Source: Hymenopus coronatus (taxonomy: Eukaryota; Arthropoda; Insecta; Mantodea; Hymenopodidae). Taken from it: 64,000 bases of DNA. Below are positions 11,915 to 22,735 of this stretch, one piece after another. A program made the translations under genes and the position numbers. The notes beneath the pieces are model-generated. The model searched no databases. It was not told the DNA's origin and saw only the letters and a program-made list of their open reading frames with translations. The DNA is taken from positions 13,437,001 through 13,501,000 of the forward strand of contig CM060899.1 in NCBI GenBank assembly GCA_030762935.1. Direction: 5' to 3'. Each line of letters opens with the position of its first letter. Position 1 is the stretch's first letter.

Positions 11915-12319
11915 ATGGAAGAAATTGAATTCTGTGCTGTTATTAACCATTCTCATTTGAAGGGTTGGAGTGTCACACAAACCAAAACAGAAATGGATGA
12001 AGTCATGTGGATTCTGCGCAATCATTGAAGATCATTCAGTTTTGGTTAATTCATTTAAATATGATCAGACAAGCACTGAAGTCAAAGTGTGCTCTGCCCT
12101 TCCAATTGAGGTCACCACTCCGCAAACCATTGACAAAATCCATGATATGGCAAAGCAAGACTGCCAAAAAAAATTGTGAGGTTCCTGAGAGTATAAGTAC
12201 TCAACAGTGTGAAGAAGTGCAAAGTGGGTGCCATGATTGTTCACAGTCAACCAAATGTACATCCAGAACATTTCATCACAATATCTGGCAATGTTTAATC
12301 GTAATCTGCAACACTTATA
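11915..12319 (+). pseudogene. Mariner transposase, N-terminal remnant
   Basis: Starting at an ATG near 11914, the frame reads MEEIEFCAVINHSHLKG, a common mariner N-terminus. After frameshifts come segments matching VTTPxTIDKIHDM (about 12107-12151) and SxQCLAMFNRNLQ-like codons (12278-12310). This is the DNA-binding helix-turn-helix half; the catalytic DD(D) half is missing. Several stops are present. The remnant ends abruptly at about 12320, where a Penelope-like element starts, so that insertion probably cut it. Confidence 0.7.
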
Positions 12320-12877
12320 TTGAAGCTAAGAGAGCAACAAACCTTGAGGGCTTGGCTGCCCTACATAGCAGACACCACCAACAAGATAGCCAGAATTTTA
12401 CGCAAACACAATATTGATACCAGATACAAGTCCTCCAAGAAACTGAAATCTCATCTACGTCCAATTAAAGACACTCGTGAGCGCCTGTCCAACCCGGGAG
12501 TTTACAAGATAGACTGTGAACGTGGAGCATCATATGTTGGACAAACAGGCAGATCGGTGACAACCAGGCGGCAAGAGCACATTAGAAGCTTAAAACTGCA
12601 CCAACCAGAGAAATCAGCACTTGCAGAGCACGCCATAGCCACAGGACACCACATAGACTTCGACCAGATACAGCTACTGGCACATTCTGACTATTTCCCG
12701 CACAGGATGATATGGGAAAGCATAGAAATTTACAAACAACAACACACCTTAAACCGAGACAGCTGCAAACATCTCAGCTCAATCTGGCAGACTCTAATCA
12801 GGAATGCGGGGATTGGCAGACCACCAGCCAATAGGTGCGAGAGGGGCCGGCCTTTGCCCCCTTCCACCACAGTATAA
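12320..12877 (+). pseudogene. Penelope-like GIY-YIG endonuclease, 5'-truncated
   Basis: The open 185-codon frame is the C-terminal part of a Penelope-like polyprotein. It has an LPYIxxTTxKIxRILRKHNI segment (residues 13-32), then the GIY-YIG nuclease: GVY at 60-62, YVG at 72-74, Arg84, His87 and Glu134 in WESIEIY. The nuclease nicks target DNA during insertion. The usual CxC pair before the YIG strand is Cys66-x-Arg here, so one cysteine is lost. The RT domain is missing, so this is a dead-on-arrival copy. Noncoding 3' sequence continues to about 13060. Confidence 0.88.
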
Positions 12878-13060
12878 AGAGCGCCCGGCCGCGCTGTCGG
12901 AACACAGTTCACCTGGCACTGTCGTGATGAGAGCACACGCCCCAAGGAAGCCCCACATAGTGAGGTGAAACGTCGGCAACATTTCAACCCAAGACGTGGC
13001 CTTCCCGGAAGACCAAGATACCATGGACACTAGCTGCCGAAGCTTACGCAAGAAATTCTG
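12868..13060 (+). mobile_element. Penelope-like 3' noncoding region with TATA-like and TGATGA/GAAAC boxes
   Basis: Downstream of the endonuclease stop lie AGTATAAAGAG (about 12871-12881), TGATGA (12925-12930) and GAAACGTCGG (12967-12976). The order fits the terminal repeats of Penelope-like elements, which hold promoter sequence and, in many families, a hammerhead ribozyme. The right edge near 13060 is judged from loss of composition bias (GC drops sharply). Function is not shown by the sequence. Confidence 0.45.
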
Positions 13061-14373
13061 AATAGGTTTAGTTTAACAAGCTTACGAAATATTGTTTGTA
13101 ATTATCTGTCATATTATAATACCTTGATAAACATAAATAACTTCCCATTAAAACATCATTAACCCCCTTGCTGCCAAGACTTTTAAATGGCTTCAAACCT
13201 AAAACTGCCAGTTGTTGATATAGTCGATTCTGCTAAGTAACACTAAGAATGCTAGCATAGATCCAATTAAGGTGTTTGAGAGACTGTAAACCTATTTTTG
13301 AAACACCTCATGCAGAAGTCCTTTATACCTCTAAAAACAGGAAATTATCTTCTTTCATATAATATATTTCAAGAGCATTCAAAAGTGTCTTTTGTTATTT
13401 GAAGGTCAGTATTTCTAACTCTTGGCAATTTGTTTAACATGCTCCAATAGAATTTTGTGTTTGCTGTGTAGAAGTGAATATAGTAAGTTCTTTTGGAAAT
13501 TTTTTTCTGCTAGGGATGGTTGATAATTTAACATATTATGACGTTTGTGACATCGATGAAAATAATATGACAGTAACATGGATGATTGTGTACATAATAT
13601 ATCTCCATGGTCATCACCGTAAAACATAAAGCTGTTTAAATGTATGTTTATTAAATTGGCAATAAATTATCAGAAAGAAGATAGCTAGATTTTTATTTAA
13701 CTTTACAGAAATTGAATAATTAGGCTGTCAGTGATTTCTGAAGAGAGGATAGATGGCTGAAGGTATAATTAATAATTCTGCTTCCTCACATATTGTGTGA
13801 AATTGCTGCCAAAAAGCAGGAATGCCAATGTAATGTGCATCTTATACTATGACAAAGAACAAATTGCATACAGTGTGCGTAAGATTTGAAAACAGGTTAC
13901 AGTGCATTAATTGGCATACATGCTCTAAATAAGAAAATTAGTGATTTACAAAAAAGTAATGTTACACTTAACAATCCTTTTATAATTCTCATGTACTGCT
14001 TTGTTTTGCCCCTTGAAACATTTAGTTTATAATGATATTAATTTTTTAATTACCAACTTATTTTTAATTTTCTGATGGCTGTAAGTGACTACTTTTGTGT
14101 ACATGTGTAAATTGACATGAGACAGATCCATGGTGTAGTGTTGAGACCAGTACAGGAAAACCATTGTAATAACTGAAATGTTCATATTCTGGATGCAATA
14201 TACACTGCCATTATCAACAATGGTAAGTTATATTTTGAATATTTTAATTAAAAATAACACAGTTTTAAAAGTATGTTTGTACTTATTTTATTTGCAACTG
14301 AATATACTTTTATAGTGCTAAATTCCTTTCAGGTTATTTTGATAGAGCTGTCTGATATTTCATTACAATTGAG
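13061..14373. other. No gene recognised (about 1.3 kb)
   Basis: AT-rich unique-looking DNA between the Penelope copy and the next transposon. A TTAACCCCCTTGCTGCC string near 13158 resembles a piggyBac-type end, but no partner end was found. A 70-codon minus frame at 13415-13627 has no recognisable features. Confidence 0.4.
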
Positions 14374-16882
14374 TTGAATCGGTCGGTGGAGAAAGGAACT
14401 TAGCCATTTTTTTCACTTTTTCATTTTTTGGTACATCCGCTATAATGCGGCCTAAATACATTGTCCTGCATTGAAAGGAATTATGTCTAATAGCTCCTTA
14501 GCAGAGAAAATTGACTTCCTAAGACTTCGTCAGGAGGGGAAAGGTATTATGTCAGTGACTTAGTTCTTTTCTCCTCAGTAAGCTCGATATGAACAGTATC
14601 AGAAGCACTCCTATTGCACCAAGAATGTGCTTCGACAATGGGTGGCATATTACACTTGCATCATCATTCTTGATTCGCCAATATTGTTAAGAGTGCAGTT
14701 GTTCAGTTAGAAGCTTGTTGTAATTAAGCAATCATGACACTTAAAAGAAAGCAAAATGATGAGCACAAAAGGAGAAAAATAAAATGTGCAAGAATTCATG
14801 CCTTACCATACTTGAACTACCAGGCCAATCTTGTACCCGGAAAAAAGAATAGAAGCAAATTGCCGGTAAGTGAATAACCATTGCAGTAGCAAATTCATAA
14901 TGCATTTAGTTTTACAGTTTATGGTAAGTGCTATGACATTGCTAATGTGATTCAACACTTTAGATGTCGAATGGAATGCTTCCAGCATATTAGTGATGCA
15001 CAACGCCAGAAGATGCTGTCAGATTTTCTCGACAAAAAAGACAAAAATGCTCAATTATACATTTACAAGGACTCATTGTTGCTAAAGACGTGAAGCAAAG
15101 ATGACCAAGGAAACAACAGAACGGATGTGCAGCTTTTCTTAACCTTCATGCTGTATCGCAAGGATTTTGAACATAAAAGCTCCTTGTTTGAGGACAAATT
15201 CTAAGGGATAAATGAGTGCACCACCAAAATTATAGAAAATGTCTTGAAATGATCATATCCATTCATTCCCTTCGAACAACACAGTATGCTGGCAAAAAAA
15301 TGCAATGCTTGCATGCTAAAATATCAAAATAATGCATGATCTTTTTCGGCAGAAGTATCCTGAGTTTGATGTTAAGTATGATTTTTATACAAAGTATTTT
15401 TCTGAAAATGCTAAATATGCTTTTGGCCGCCCACAAATTGATGTTTCCAGCATGTGTGAGAAACTACAAGCCAAAACAAAAAGCGCTCATATCACTGACA
15501 GTAGCAAAATAGCAGCACAAATTGATCTTAATGTGCATAAGCGTAGGAGCTAGAGGTTTTATATTGCATTTAAGCAAGTGGAACAAAATAAGGATAGTCA
15601 TGCTGCTGGTTTGGCATTTGACTTTTATGCAGAATTTGGTTTTACCAAACGGCCCTGTGCAAGAAACATTTTACCTTATACAGCTATGGGTGAACAGTTT
15701 CTGTATTTATAACATCAAATCCAGACATTGCGTCATGTATCTGTATCATAAAGGTAAGGGAAAGAGGGGGGCATATGAGGTATGTACCTTCTCATACGAT
15801 TACCTCCATACTTCTCTATCAGAAAATATTAAAGAACTCTACCTCTTCTCTGATGGAACACCAGGACAAAACAAAAATCACACGCTAATCCGAATGTGCC
15901 TTGGATTAACACAGTTGGGTGAGATGAACAAGATCATTCACGATTTCCAGACAGGAGCCATTCTTACCTTCCATGTGATCCATTGTTTGGAGTAATGAGG
16001 AGAAAAATCTCAATTATGACAGAGTTTATACTCCTAAAGAATATGAGAAGCTGATAGCTAATAGTGTATCAGGAATAACCATGACTATGTATCAGAGAGA
16101 AAACATTATGAATTTTGACAAGGCCTCAGTTTTTCAAGAAAATTGTTGCTTCTGTAGAAACAACAAGTATTTTCCAAGGACAAGAAAGAATCATTTGCGA
16201 TTTCCCAGTATAAGGCATTAATTTACTGCTATGCCTGGAATAGCAAGGAAACATCCATTCATCAACAGTTGTCTTACATAAACATTCTATTTGCTGAAAA
16301 TCCAATCAAAGCCTTACATGGTTCTGGAGTTAACATATCCACAACTTAGAGTGCCCATTCAGCAGAAGAAAATGGAGGACATAAACAAGCTAGTGAAATA
16401 TATACGCCGGGAAGATGCACTGAAATTTTATGAACGTTTATTACAGTGGCCAGTGATTTCATATATCATTTATTTACAATAAAGGAACTATAATGGTTAT
16501 TTGTGTATTACGGATTCATGTTTCATACAAATTTTGGTCTCTTATTTTTGTCGCTTTTATGAAGTATGGCTTTGTAACTGTATTATACAAGGCGCTAAAC
16601 CTCAGATTGTAATAAAGCCCACATTTGAAATTAATAAAGTTATTAAGCTTTGAAAATCAACCCATCGAGTGCAGAAAGGAACTAAGTCACTTTTTCAAAC
16701 TCACTTTTTTGCAATATCAGTATTAATGGAATGAGTTTATCTATACAATACTACCAAGATTACAATAATGAATACAATAAAACAGAAATTTCTGAAAATA
16801 GGTCATTTGGCTAAACAGTTTTTTGTCTCTCCTGAAAAACATCCAAAAGTGACTTAGTTCCTTTCTCCACCGATCGATTCAA
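14374..16882 (+). mobile_element. 2.5-kb DNA transposon with paired terminal motifs and DGxxGQNKN transposase
   Basis: Both ends carry the same sequence inverted: TTGAATCGGTCGGTGGAGAA at 14374 and its complement ending at 16882 (one mismatch in that stretch), continuing as AGGAACTWAG. The core motif AGAAAGGAACTAAGTCAC recurs inverted inside each end: at 14551-14575 on the left and 16673-16690 on the right. Each end therefore has a facing pair spanning about 190 bases. No convincing target duplication is seen. A broken transposase-like gene fills the interior. I cannot match it to a classic superfamily; similar DGxxGQNKN proteins are widespread uncharacterised arthropod repeats. Confidence 0.75.
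14734..16482 (+). pseudogene. Transposase-like protein of the 14374-16882 element, frameshifted
   Basis: Coding begins at about 14734 (MTLKRKQNDEHKRRK), hits a GTAAGT donor after NRSKLP near 14871, and resumes from about 14931 (FTVYGKCYDIANVIQHFRCR). Blocks continue in shifted frames: CFQHISDAQRQKMLSDFL, KMHDLFRQKYPEF, FGRPQIDVSSMCEKLQ with paired cysteine sites, HKGKGKRGAYEVCTFSYDYL, LYLFSDGTPGQNKNHTLIRM and a C-terminal MEDINKLVKYI. The SDG...GQNKN segment probably holds a catalytic acid of an RNase H-like transposase fold (inference). Frameshifts near 15340, 15550 and 15990 and internal stops make it inactive. AATAAA overlaps the stop near 16478. Confidence 0.7.
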
Positions 16883-17384
16883 TTATTATTACTTGTTGCT
16901 GGAACTGAATATGCGCTGGAAATTTATTTATTACCTGATAATTCTTCTAAACAGTAGATTATTGAACAGAAATTATTACGGCAAAATCCAGTTTTTAAAT
17001 AATCATTCTAGCTTTAAAATTAATAAGTTATTGCCTTCTAACAGATAGTATTTCAAGACTCAGATACCCAGCATTTTTTGCCTCTACTGCCATATTACAC
17101 TTGGCATTTAAAAGCCAGGCAAACACCATCAATCTAATTGACATGTGGTAGCAACAGAATTAAGCTGAATCTAAGATCAGAAAGAAGAGGTAAGTGCAAT
17201 TCTTACATGTGACCATGGTACCAACAAATGACCGCAACCAACAAGCTTCAATATATAACACAGATTTAAGACAACTATAATACAATATTCTCTGGGTTAA
17301 CCTGTGAAGTCAAGTTCATTCTGAAGAAGCTTCACATAATCTTCAGTAATTGGTATACACTAAGTGATAGATTCTACTACAAAG
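16883..17384. other. No gene recognised
   Basis: AT-rich sequence between the DNA transposon and a LINE remnant. I see no frame, repeat or RNA gene. Confidence 0.35.
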
Positions 17385-17814
17385 GAATTAGAACAGCTTG
17401 TAGACTTTTGTAACACAGAGCAACTTAAGTTGATAGTTGGCTGTGATGCGAACTTTCCCTACAATGCTTGGGGGGAGTATAAACACTAATAATAGAGGCG
17501 AGTTTGTTTACAATTCTATTGTATCAAATTATTTTGAGATACTGAATGTGTGAAACAGTAATAACAAGAAGGCAAGAAGTTATCAACATAACAATATCCA
17601 CCAATTATGTGGGAAATTTCATCAGAAATTGGCATTATCTAAGTTGTTCAAACTTCAGATACATCCAATTTGAGGTGTTAGGTAAATCCAAGAGCAAATC
17701 CAATAAATCTAGAACATATCGGAATCCTAAATGAACTGACTGGGATTCCTATAGGAAAGACCTAGTCAGTAGTCTGAGAAAAATGGGCAATAATCTTCAG
17801 GACTGCTTGGATTT
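17385..17814 (+). pseudogene. LINE endonuclease remnant, left half, interrupted
   Basis: The + strand reads ELEQLVDFCNTEQLKLIVGCDANFPYNAWGE, then a VTRRQEVINIT block and an RTYRNPK-TDWDSYRKDL block across frameshifts. These are the GCDAN, VITRRxEVIDIT and RNPxxTDWxxY blocks of jockey/R1-type LINE endonucleases. The reading stops at 17814, where a younger LINE is inserted, and resumes at 20971. Confidence 0.65.
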
Positions 17815-20800
17815 TTATTAAACAGAGAAAGCAAACAATGCATATAATGATATATATATTACTCTTATCCTAGTCTTATTATTGAATTTGTCCTTTCTTT
17901 GCAATTTTGAGCATCATATATCTCACTGTGTTTGTTGCACACACATTCTTCTTCCAGTTGATGGAATCTTTGATGTGGATAGTTTGTAGTGAAAACTGTG
18001 TGTTGCATATTTTGCCACTATGTGTCAGAGTTTGAAATTTAGCTGCTTCCAGTCTTCTGTCATTATTTTTCTCATTTAGTGTGTGTAGTTGATGTTTATA
18101 TTTGGTAACCAGAATTGTGCTCTGATGTCCTTGATGAAAAAAGTTTCTTTGACTAGTACGTATGTCAGCCTCAATGGTACTGACTTCCCTATTCCTAGGA
18201 TCTGTATTAGGTAACAGGCTTTGACTTTCGCAGTTGTTGATAGGTTGATGATTGTAAGTTAGTCCCAGATGATGTTGATCCCTTAGGTTGTAATTTGAGC
18301 TATGGCTTCTTGAAGAGTGAGATTTGCTGTGGTTGTTGGATGTTATATATGGCTTTTATTGCTGCAGTTGCTCTCTCTGTGACATGATAGTTGAAGGATG
18401 ATGGTTTTGTTTTGTAAAGTAAATCCAAAGTATTTGAACTTGGAAACTACTTCTAGGGGTTTACTGTGCAGTGTCATCATGTTTCTAGAAGCATACTTCC
18501 CTCCTTTCCTGAATATCATCTGTTTGGTTTTAAGAGATTTATTTTTAGATCATTTCTTTCTGCCCATGTGGCAAGTCTGTTTAGAACATCTTGAAGCTCT
18601 TTCTTTTTCTCTGAGCCTATTGGCACGTAATCCACATTTAGTATGACCTGTCTCTGATTATCTATGTGATGTCTGCTGTCATAATGTTGAACATTATTGG
18701 ACTTACTGGGTCGACGTGTAGGACTCCATTTGTTTGAGTTATTCTTTTAGATATAGCTGTACCATCAGATGAAATTATACATTAGGATGTTTCAGAGTAT
18801 GTTTGTGAGTGGGTGATGGTCTCCTATTATATGGGTAAGTTTTCAAATGAGTGTCTTTCTGTTGATGAGATAAAGGCCTTGCTGTAGACTACAAAGATCA
18901 CAAAATATTTCTTTCCCATGTGTCTAAGTATGTCTTGGACTTAGTTTAAGGCCTGCAATGTGCTTTTTCCCTTTCTGAAGCCACGTTGATTTTCTGGTAT
19001 TTGGGAGTCTGTTAATGATACAAGTCTATTCGCTAAGATTCTCATGAAGATCCAGAAGGTGGTGTTTTCAAGCGATATGCACAATTGTATGAGTCATTGT
19101 TGTCAATTTTACCTTTGTACATAATTTTTGTTGATGCCTACCATTGATCAGAATTTTTCCAACATTCAGGCATTTGTTAAGAGTTCTGTCCAATAATCTT
19201 TATATACATGCACGGAGTCCATGAGATGCTCTGTACAGATGTTGTCTGGACCTGGGGCCTTGCCGTTTTTCCTATCTTTACTGTTTTGTTTATTTTGCCT
19301 TTTTTAATGAGGGAGTGGTTATCTGTTGTTCTCATTTGGAGAGATGTGCATGATATTGTCTGATTTTGGTTTTTGAGGATGCTGTTGAAGTGTTTTTCTC
19401 ATGTTTCCATTGATATACAGCTCGTTGTTAGGGACTTTGATTTCTTGAGAGCTATGAATGTGTCTTTCCATGGGTTTTCTGCACCTTTCCTGGCTACTTT
19501 TATGTATTTTGTCTTCTTTGCCTTGTTAGCATGACTAGTACATATTTTCTGATTAGTGCTATATCCGATGTCCCAAGTATCTTTTGGTTGATTATACTGA
19601 TGTCTTCTCCTTTGTATAGTACAAGGTCCATTCTGCAATATGTAAGTTTTCATGTTGGGCTCATTATTGAGGTTGTAACCAACTTCTTCTAACATCTCCA
19701 TGATCAGTTCTGTTTTTATGTTGGGTTTATCTAGCCTTGCATTGAGATTACCTGCAAATATTACTCTTTGGTCTGCTGCTGTTTGCGATACAGCTTCTAC
19801 TATCCTTTCGAGTGTGTCACCTGTCGTACTGTGTGGTTTTGCATACATGCCTATGATTGTGATATGGTTAGTCTTTACAATTACTGTGTTTTCTTCTTTT
19901 TTTGTTTGTTGTATTCTTCCTAGGGTGGTTTTGAGGAAGATGGAGATTCTTTCTGCGGTTTGGCACGCGAACAAATGGATTCCGTTGTATTCTTGCAGGT
20001 TGAAATCTTCTGTTAGGATGATTGCATTATATTCTTGCAAGGTTCTCTAGTGATATGAGGGGAATGGTGCTCTTCATGCCTTCGATGTTCCACAAGAGTA
20101 TTGTTGTGTGTTTATTATTGTAGTTCGACTCCTTTGGTGTGTTGTGTTTTCCAAAAATGAGATCTTCTTACCACTATTCCTTGCACCCAGAATCCTGGTC
20201 AGGCTGTGCCTCCAAGAAATTTGAAGGGGAACCCTATCTTGAATGGTTTTTGGACTCTTAGTATGTAAAGTTCTTCACACTCTATATTATTTTGGATTCC
20301 ATTGTTTTCTAAGTATTCTTTTACCGTTTCTGTTGTTGAAGTTTTCTTTAGATTGCCTAGGTAGAACCAGGTAATTTTTTTCTGTGTCTTCAAGGTTAGT
20401 GTTGTTATCCTTTCTTGTTCCTCTGATGGTATCTGGTTGGTTGTGAGTTTTTTCTTGTACCTATTATTGTTGTCCATTCTGGGTCTTATTCATTGGTCTT
20501 CTGTTGTGTTATAGTTTCTTTTTGTTTCAGGGTCTGGGCTATTTTCTCTTCTATTAAGGCATTGAGTTTGTTTGATAGAAAGTTCATGATATTGTCCACC
20601 TTCCATTTATGACTGCTAGGTGGTCGTTTTTGTGGTTTGTGATTCTGTCTTGCTGAGCAAGCGATGTTATCAGTCCTGAGGCGCTGAGGTTTCGAGGGTC
20701 ATCTCTAGGCACCTGAAGTGATCTGTAGTCGTCTGCCTCTAGTGTATCTTTTGTTTGGCATTCTCTATCCTCATTTTCAGTTGTATGCATTTTGCTATTC

Positions 20801-20957
20801 TCTTCTTCTGTGATGTTAGTTATTATATCAAAACACTTTCTTAAAACTGTCACCGCTTTCCTTTCATTTTTGCTTCTGTGATATTGACTATGGTTTTGAG
20901 AGCACTCTCAATACAAACTTTCACTTGGTCTGCCATTTTAATTCAGTGACATTGAGA
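17815..20957 (-). mobile_element. Nested 3.1-kb LINE with ORF1, endonuclease and RT, decayed
   Basis: Read from 20957 down: a short 5' UTR; ORF1 starting MADQVKVCIESALKTI (about 20936); a small fold with WFYLGNLKKTSTTETVKEYL (about 20380) resembling an RRM-like gag; an endonuclease (20040-19399, with QEYNGIHLF, IIGMYAKPHS and FAGNLNARLD); and an RT from about 19265 with GKAPGPDNI, PENQRGFRKGKS, a YSKAF box and a damaged GVL-DPVSP box. The expected GDFN motif reads AGNLNAR. It ends TTTAATAA at 17815 without a long A-run. Stops and frameshifts occur throughout. I judge it CR1/jockey-like, clade uncertain. Confidence 0.75.
19399..20040 (-). pseudogene. Endonuclease domain of the nested LINE
   Basis: The 213-codon frame is the best preserved piece. 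It has QEYNGIHLFACQTAERISIFLKT-type early blocks, TIIGMYAKPH and VIFAGNLNARLDKPN. APE-type LINE endonucleases use Asn, Glu, Asp and His to nick the target. The GDFN Asp is changed to Asn (FAGNLN), which should abolish or weaken catalysis. Its upstream start is lost to a frameshift near 20045. Confidence 0.65.
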
Positions 20958-20970
20958 ACTGCTTGGATTT

Positions 20971-21020
20971 GGAAATTGCTGCAGAGCAAACGCAGGATGC
21001 AATGATATCAGTTTATTAAT
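20971..21020 (+). pseudogene. LINE remnant, right half of the interrupted 17385 element
   Basis: The bases after the second target duplication encode EIAAEQTQDAMISVY, continuing the frame of the 17385-17814 remnant, then reach a stop at about 21012. Beyond that the similarity is not recognisable. Confidence 0.55.
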
Positions 21021-21456
21021 GGCAATTGTCCAATACAATGCATCCTGCTGAAAGGTAACATAAGAAGAAGGTAGATGTTACTGAAGTCAGACCATAACCA
21101 CCAGATGTCACTGTAATCAGATGCTGAAGATTCCCAGTTACCTCAGATGTCTGCAAACCTCCTAGAAGATGACAATGAAGGTTGTCGAAATGATCCAGGC
21201 CAACAGCACCAAAAATAGTGGAGCAAGTGTCAGTAATGTATACACACATTATTGCTCCATGATATTAAAATTTTGAAATCAATTTGCTATACAAAAGGAG
21301 CCATACATGATAAGATCATGGAGAGAATGAAAGAAGAAATTGTATACTTCTCTATGAATAAAGGGTATTTCATATTTTGAAGGTTACAATGTTGTTCCAG
21401 CCAATGTTTTATTAATTGATCTTCATATCACAACAGCCTGATTCTTTAAATTTTGA
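21021..21456. other. No gene recognised
   Basis: A 77-codon minus-strand frame (21016-21249) shows no known domain. Nothing else is recognised. Confidence 0.35.
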
Positions 21457-21524
21457 ATGGTGTGAAAATGTATACACTACCTCTGTCATGTGGGGGTTGT
21501 ATGTCTATGGATCCCATGTGCATT
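21457..21524 (+). repeat. 68-bp segment repeated exactly at 22152-22219
   Basis: The two segments are identical base for base (starting ATGGTGTGAAAATG, ending CCCATGTGCATT). The second lies in the loop of a 77-bp inverted repeat. Flanks differ on both sides. Confidence 0.95.
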
Positions 21525-22049
21525 TGAGCAGCTTCACATCTATTTCATTCATTCGTCAAATATACCAAGACAATAAATAAAACATATAAAAAATAGTTAA
21601 AAGGAAATCCTAATCAATAGAGTGATATAACTGTAGGCAAACTTATCGATGTATATACTACCTTTGAACAATTGTTCAAGTCCGTTATATACTTGATATC
21701 ATTCTACATCCAATTGGGAACTGCCAGAGAAAACATCCTAAAATATAAAATCAATTATTTTAAAATTATAACTGAGAAACTATTTATAACCTAAAAAAAT
21801 ATTGATGTAACTGTCAACAAAATACATATCCAACAAATGTGCAGATACTGAAAACTCTAGCTTTTCAGAAGAGCAATTTCAGAAGTTTTGACATTTCAAG
21901 AACTGAAAAAGGAAATCAAAACAGATCATTATGCTCTTTATGGTTTGCAATTTCAGTTATATGTAACTAAAATACTGATATAATTTTAAACAGCTTTTGC
22001 AGTAAAAGTTAGGAATTCCATTTCTGCATAAAAGTTTACTTGATTAAAT

Positions 22050-22350
22050 TGTAGTATCTCATAAATATTAATATAAAAATAATAGTTGCAACCAATCTTC
22101 ACTTATGTTTTGGAATCCTTGCCTGGACTAGTTTCGCAACGATTTCATTGCATGGTGTGAAAATGTATACACTACCTCTGTCATGTGGGGGTTGTATGTC
22201 TATGGATCCCATGTGCATTGCGAAACTAGTCCAGGCAAGGATTCCAAAAGATAAGTGAAGATTGGTTGCAACTATTATTTTTATATTAATATTTGTGTTA
22301 TTCTTCACTGTTACTAGCTTCTTTTTACATTTAAAAATGTAGTATCTCAT
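22050..22350. mobile_element. Inverted-repeat (foldback) element with 13-bp flanking repeats
   Basis: Arms at 22063-22139 and 22218-22294 are near-perfect inverted repeats of 77 bases; the middle of the arm reads CCTTGCCTGGACTAGTTTCG. The loop is 78 bases and consists mostly of the 68-bp segment also found at 21457. TGTAGTATCTCAT flanks the unit at 22050-22062 and 22338-22350 and could be a target duplication. No protein is encoded. Confidence 0.75.
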
Positions 22351-22407
22351 GTTTTTAGTCAGATGTTTAGTGTGTCTTTATTAAATAATTGATGTAACCT
22401 CATGATG

Positions 22408-22735
22408 CTAAAATTGGTGTTTTTATTATTCAATCAGTGAGATGAAATTAAGGCAGTGTAACTTAAGCATTTGTATATAGATATGATATTAAAACTTGGT
22501 GTTCTTATTATTCAATCAGTAAGATGAAATAAAGGTAGTGTAACTCAAGGATTTGTGTATACAATTGTAATTGTATTAAAATTTGGTGTTTTTATTATTC
22601 AATCAGTGACATGAAATTAAGAAAGTGTAACTCAAGAATTTATATGTAGTTATGACATTAAAACTTGATGTTTTTATTATTCAATCAGTGAGATGAAATT
22701 AAGACAGTTGAATTAGTGTATATAGTTGCACAGAG
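22408..22735 (+). repeat. Tandem repeat, four units of about 80-86 bp
   Basis: The core TTTTTATTATTCAATCAGTG occurs at about 22418, 22499, 22585 and 22668 with small changes. Each is followed by AGATGAAATTAAG and GTGTAACTCAAG-like sequence. The spacing is about 80, 86 and 83 bases. Units are roughly 85-90% alike by eye. Confidence 0.85.

Larger units (their letters stand above)
17802..20970. repeat. 13-bp target site duplication around the nested LINE
   Basis: ACTGCTTGGATTT is present at 17802-17814 and at 20958-20970, exactly bracketing the minus-strand LINE. Removing the insert and one copy restores a continuous frame in the older + strand LINE (LQDCLDLEIAAEQTQ across the join). Confidence 0.9.

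Noticed and set aside
13150..13180. TTAACCCCCTTGCTGCC resembling a piggyBac end
   Set aside because: No complementary end or transposase within reach.
19700..20050. 116-codon plus-strand frame with hydrophobic segments
   Set aside because: Antisense shadow of the nested LINE endonuclease.
22099..22350. 83-codon minus-strand frame
   Set aside because: It runs through both arms of the foldback element and its loop; an inverted repeat cannot give a credible independent protein here.
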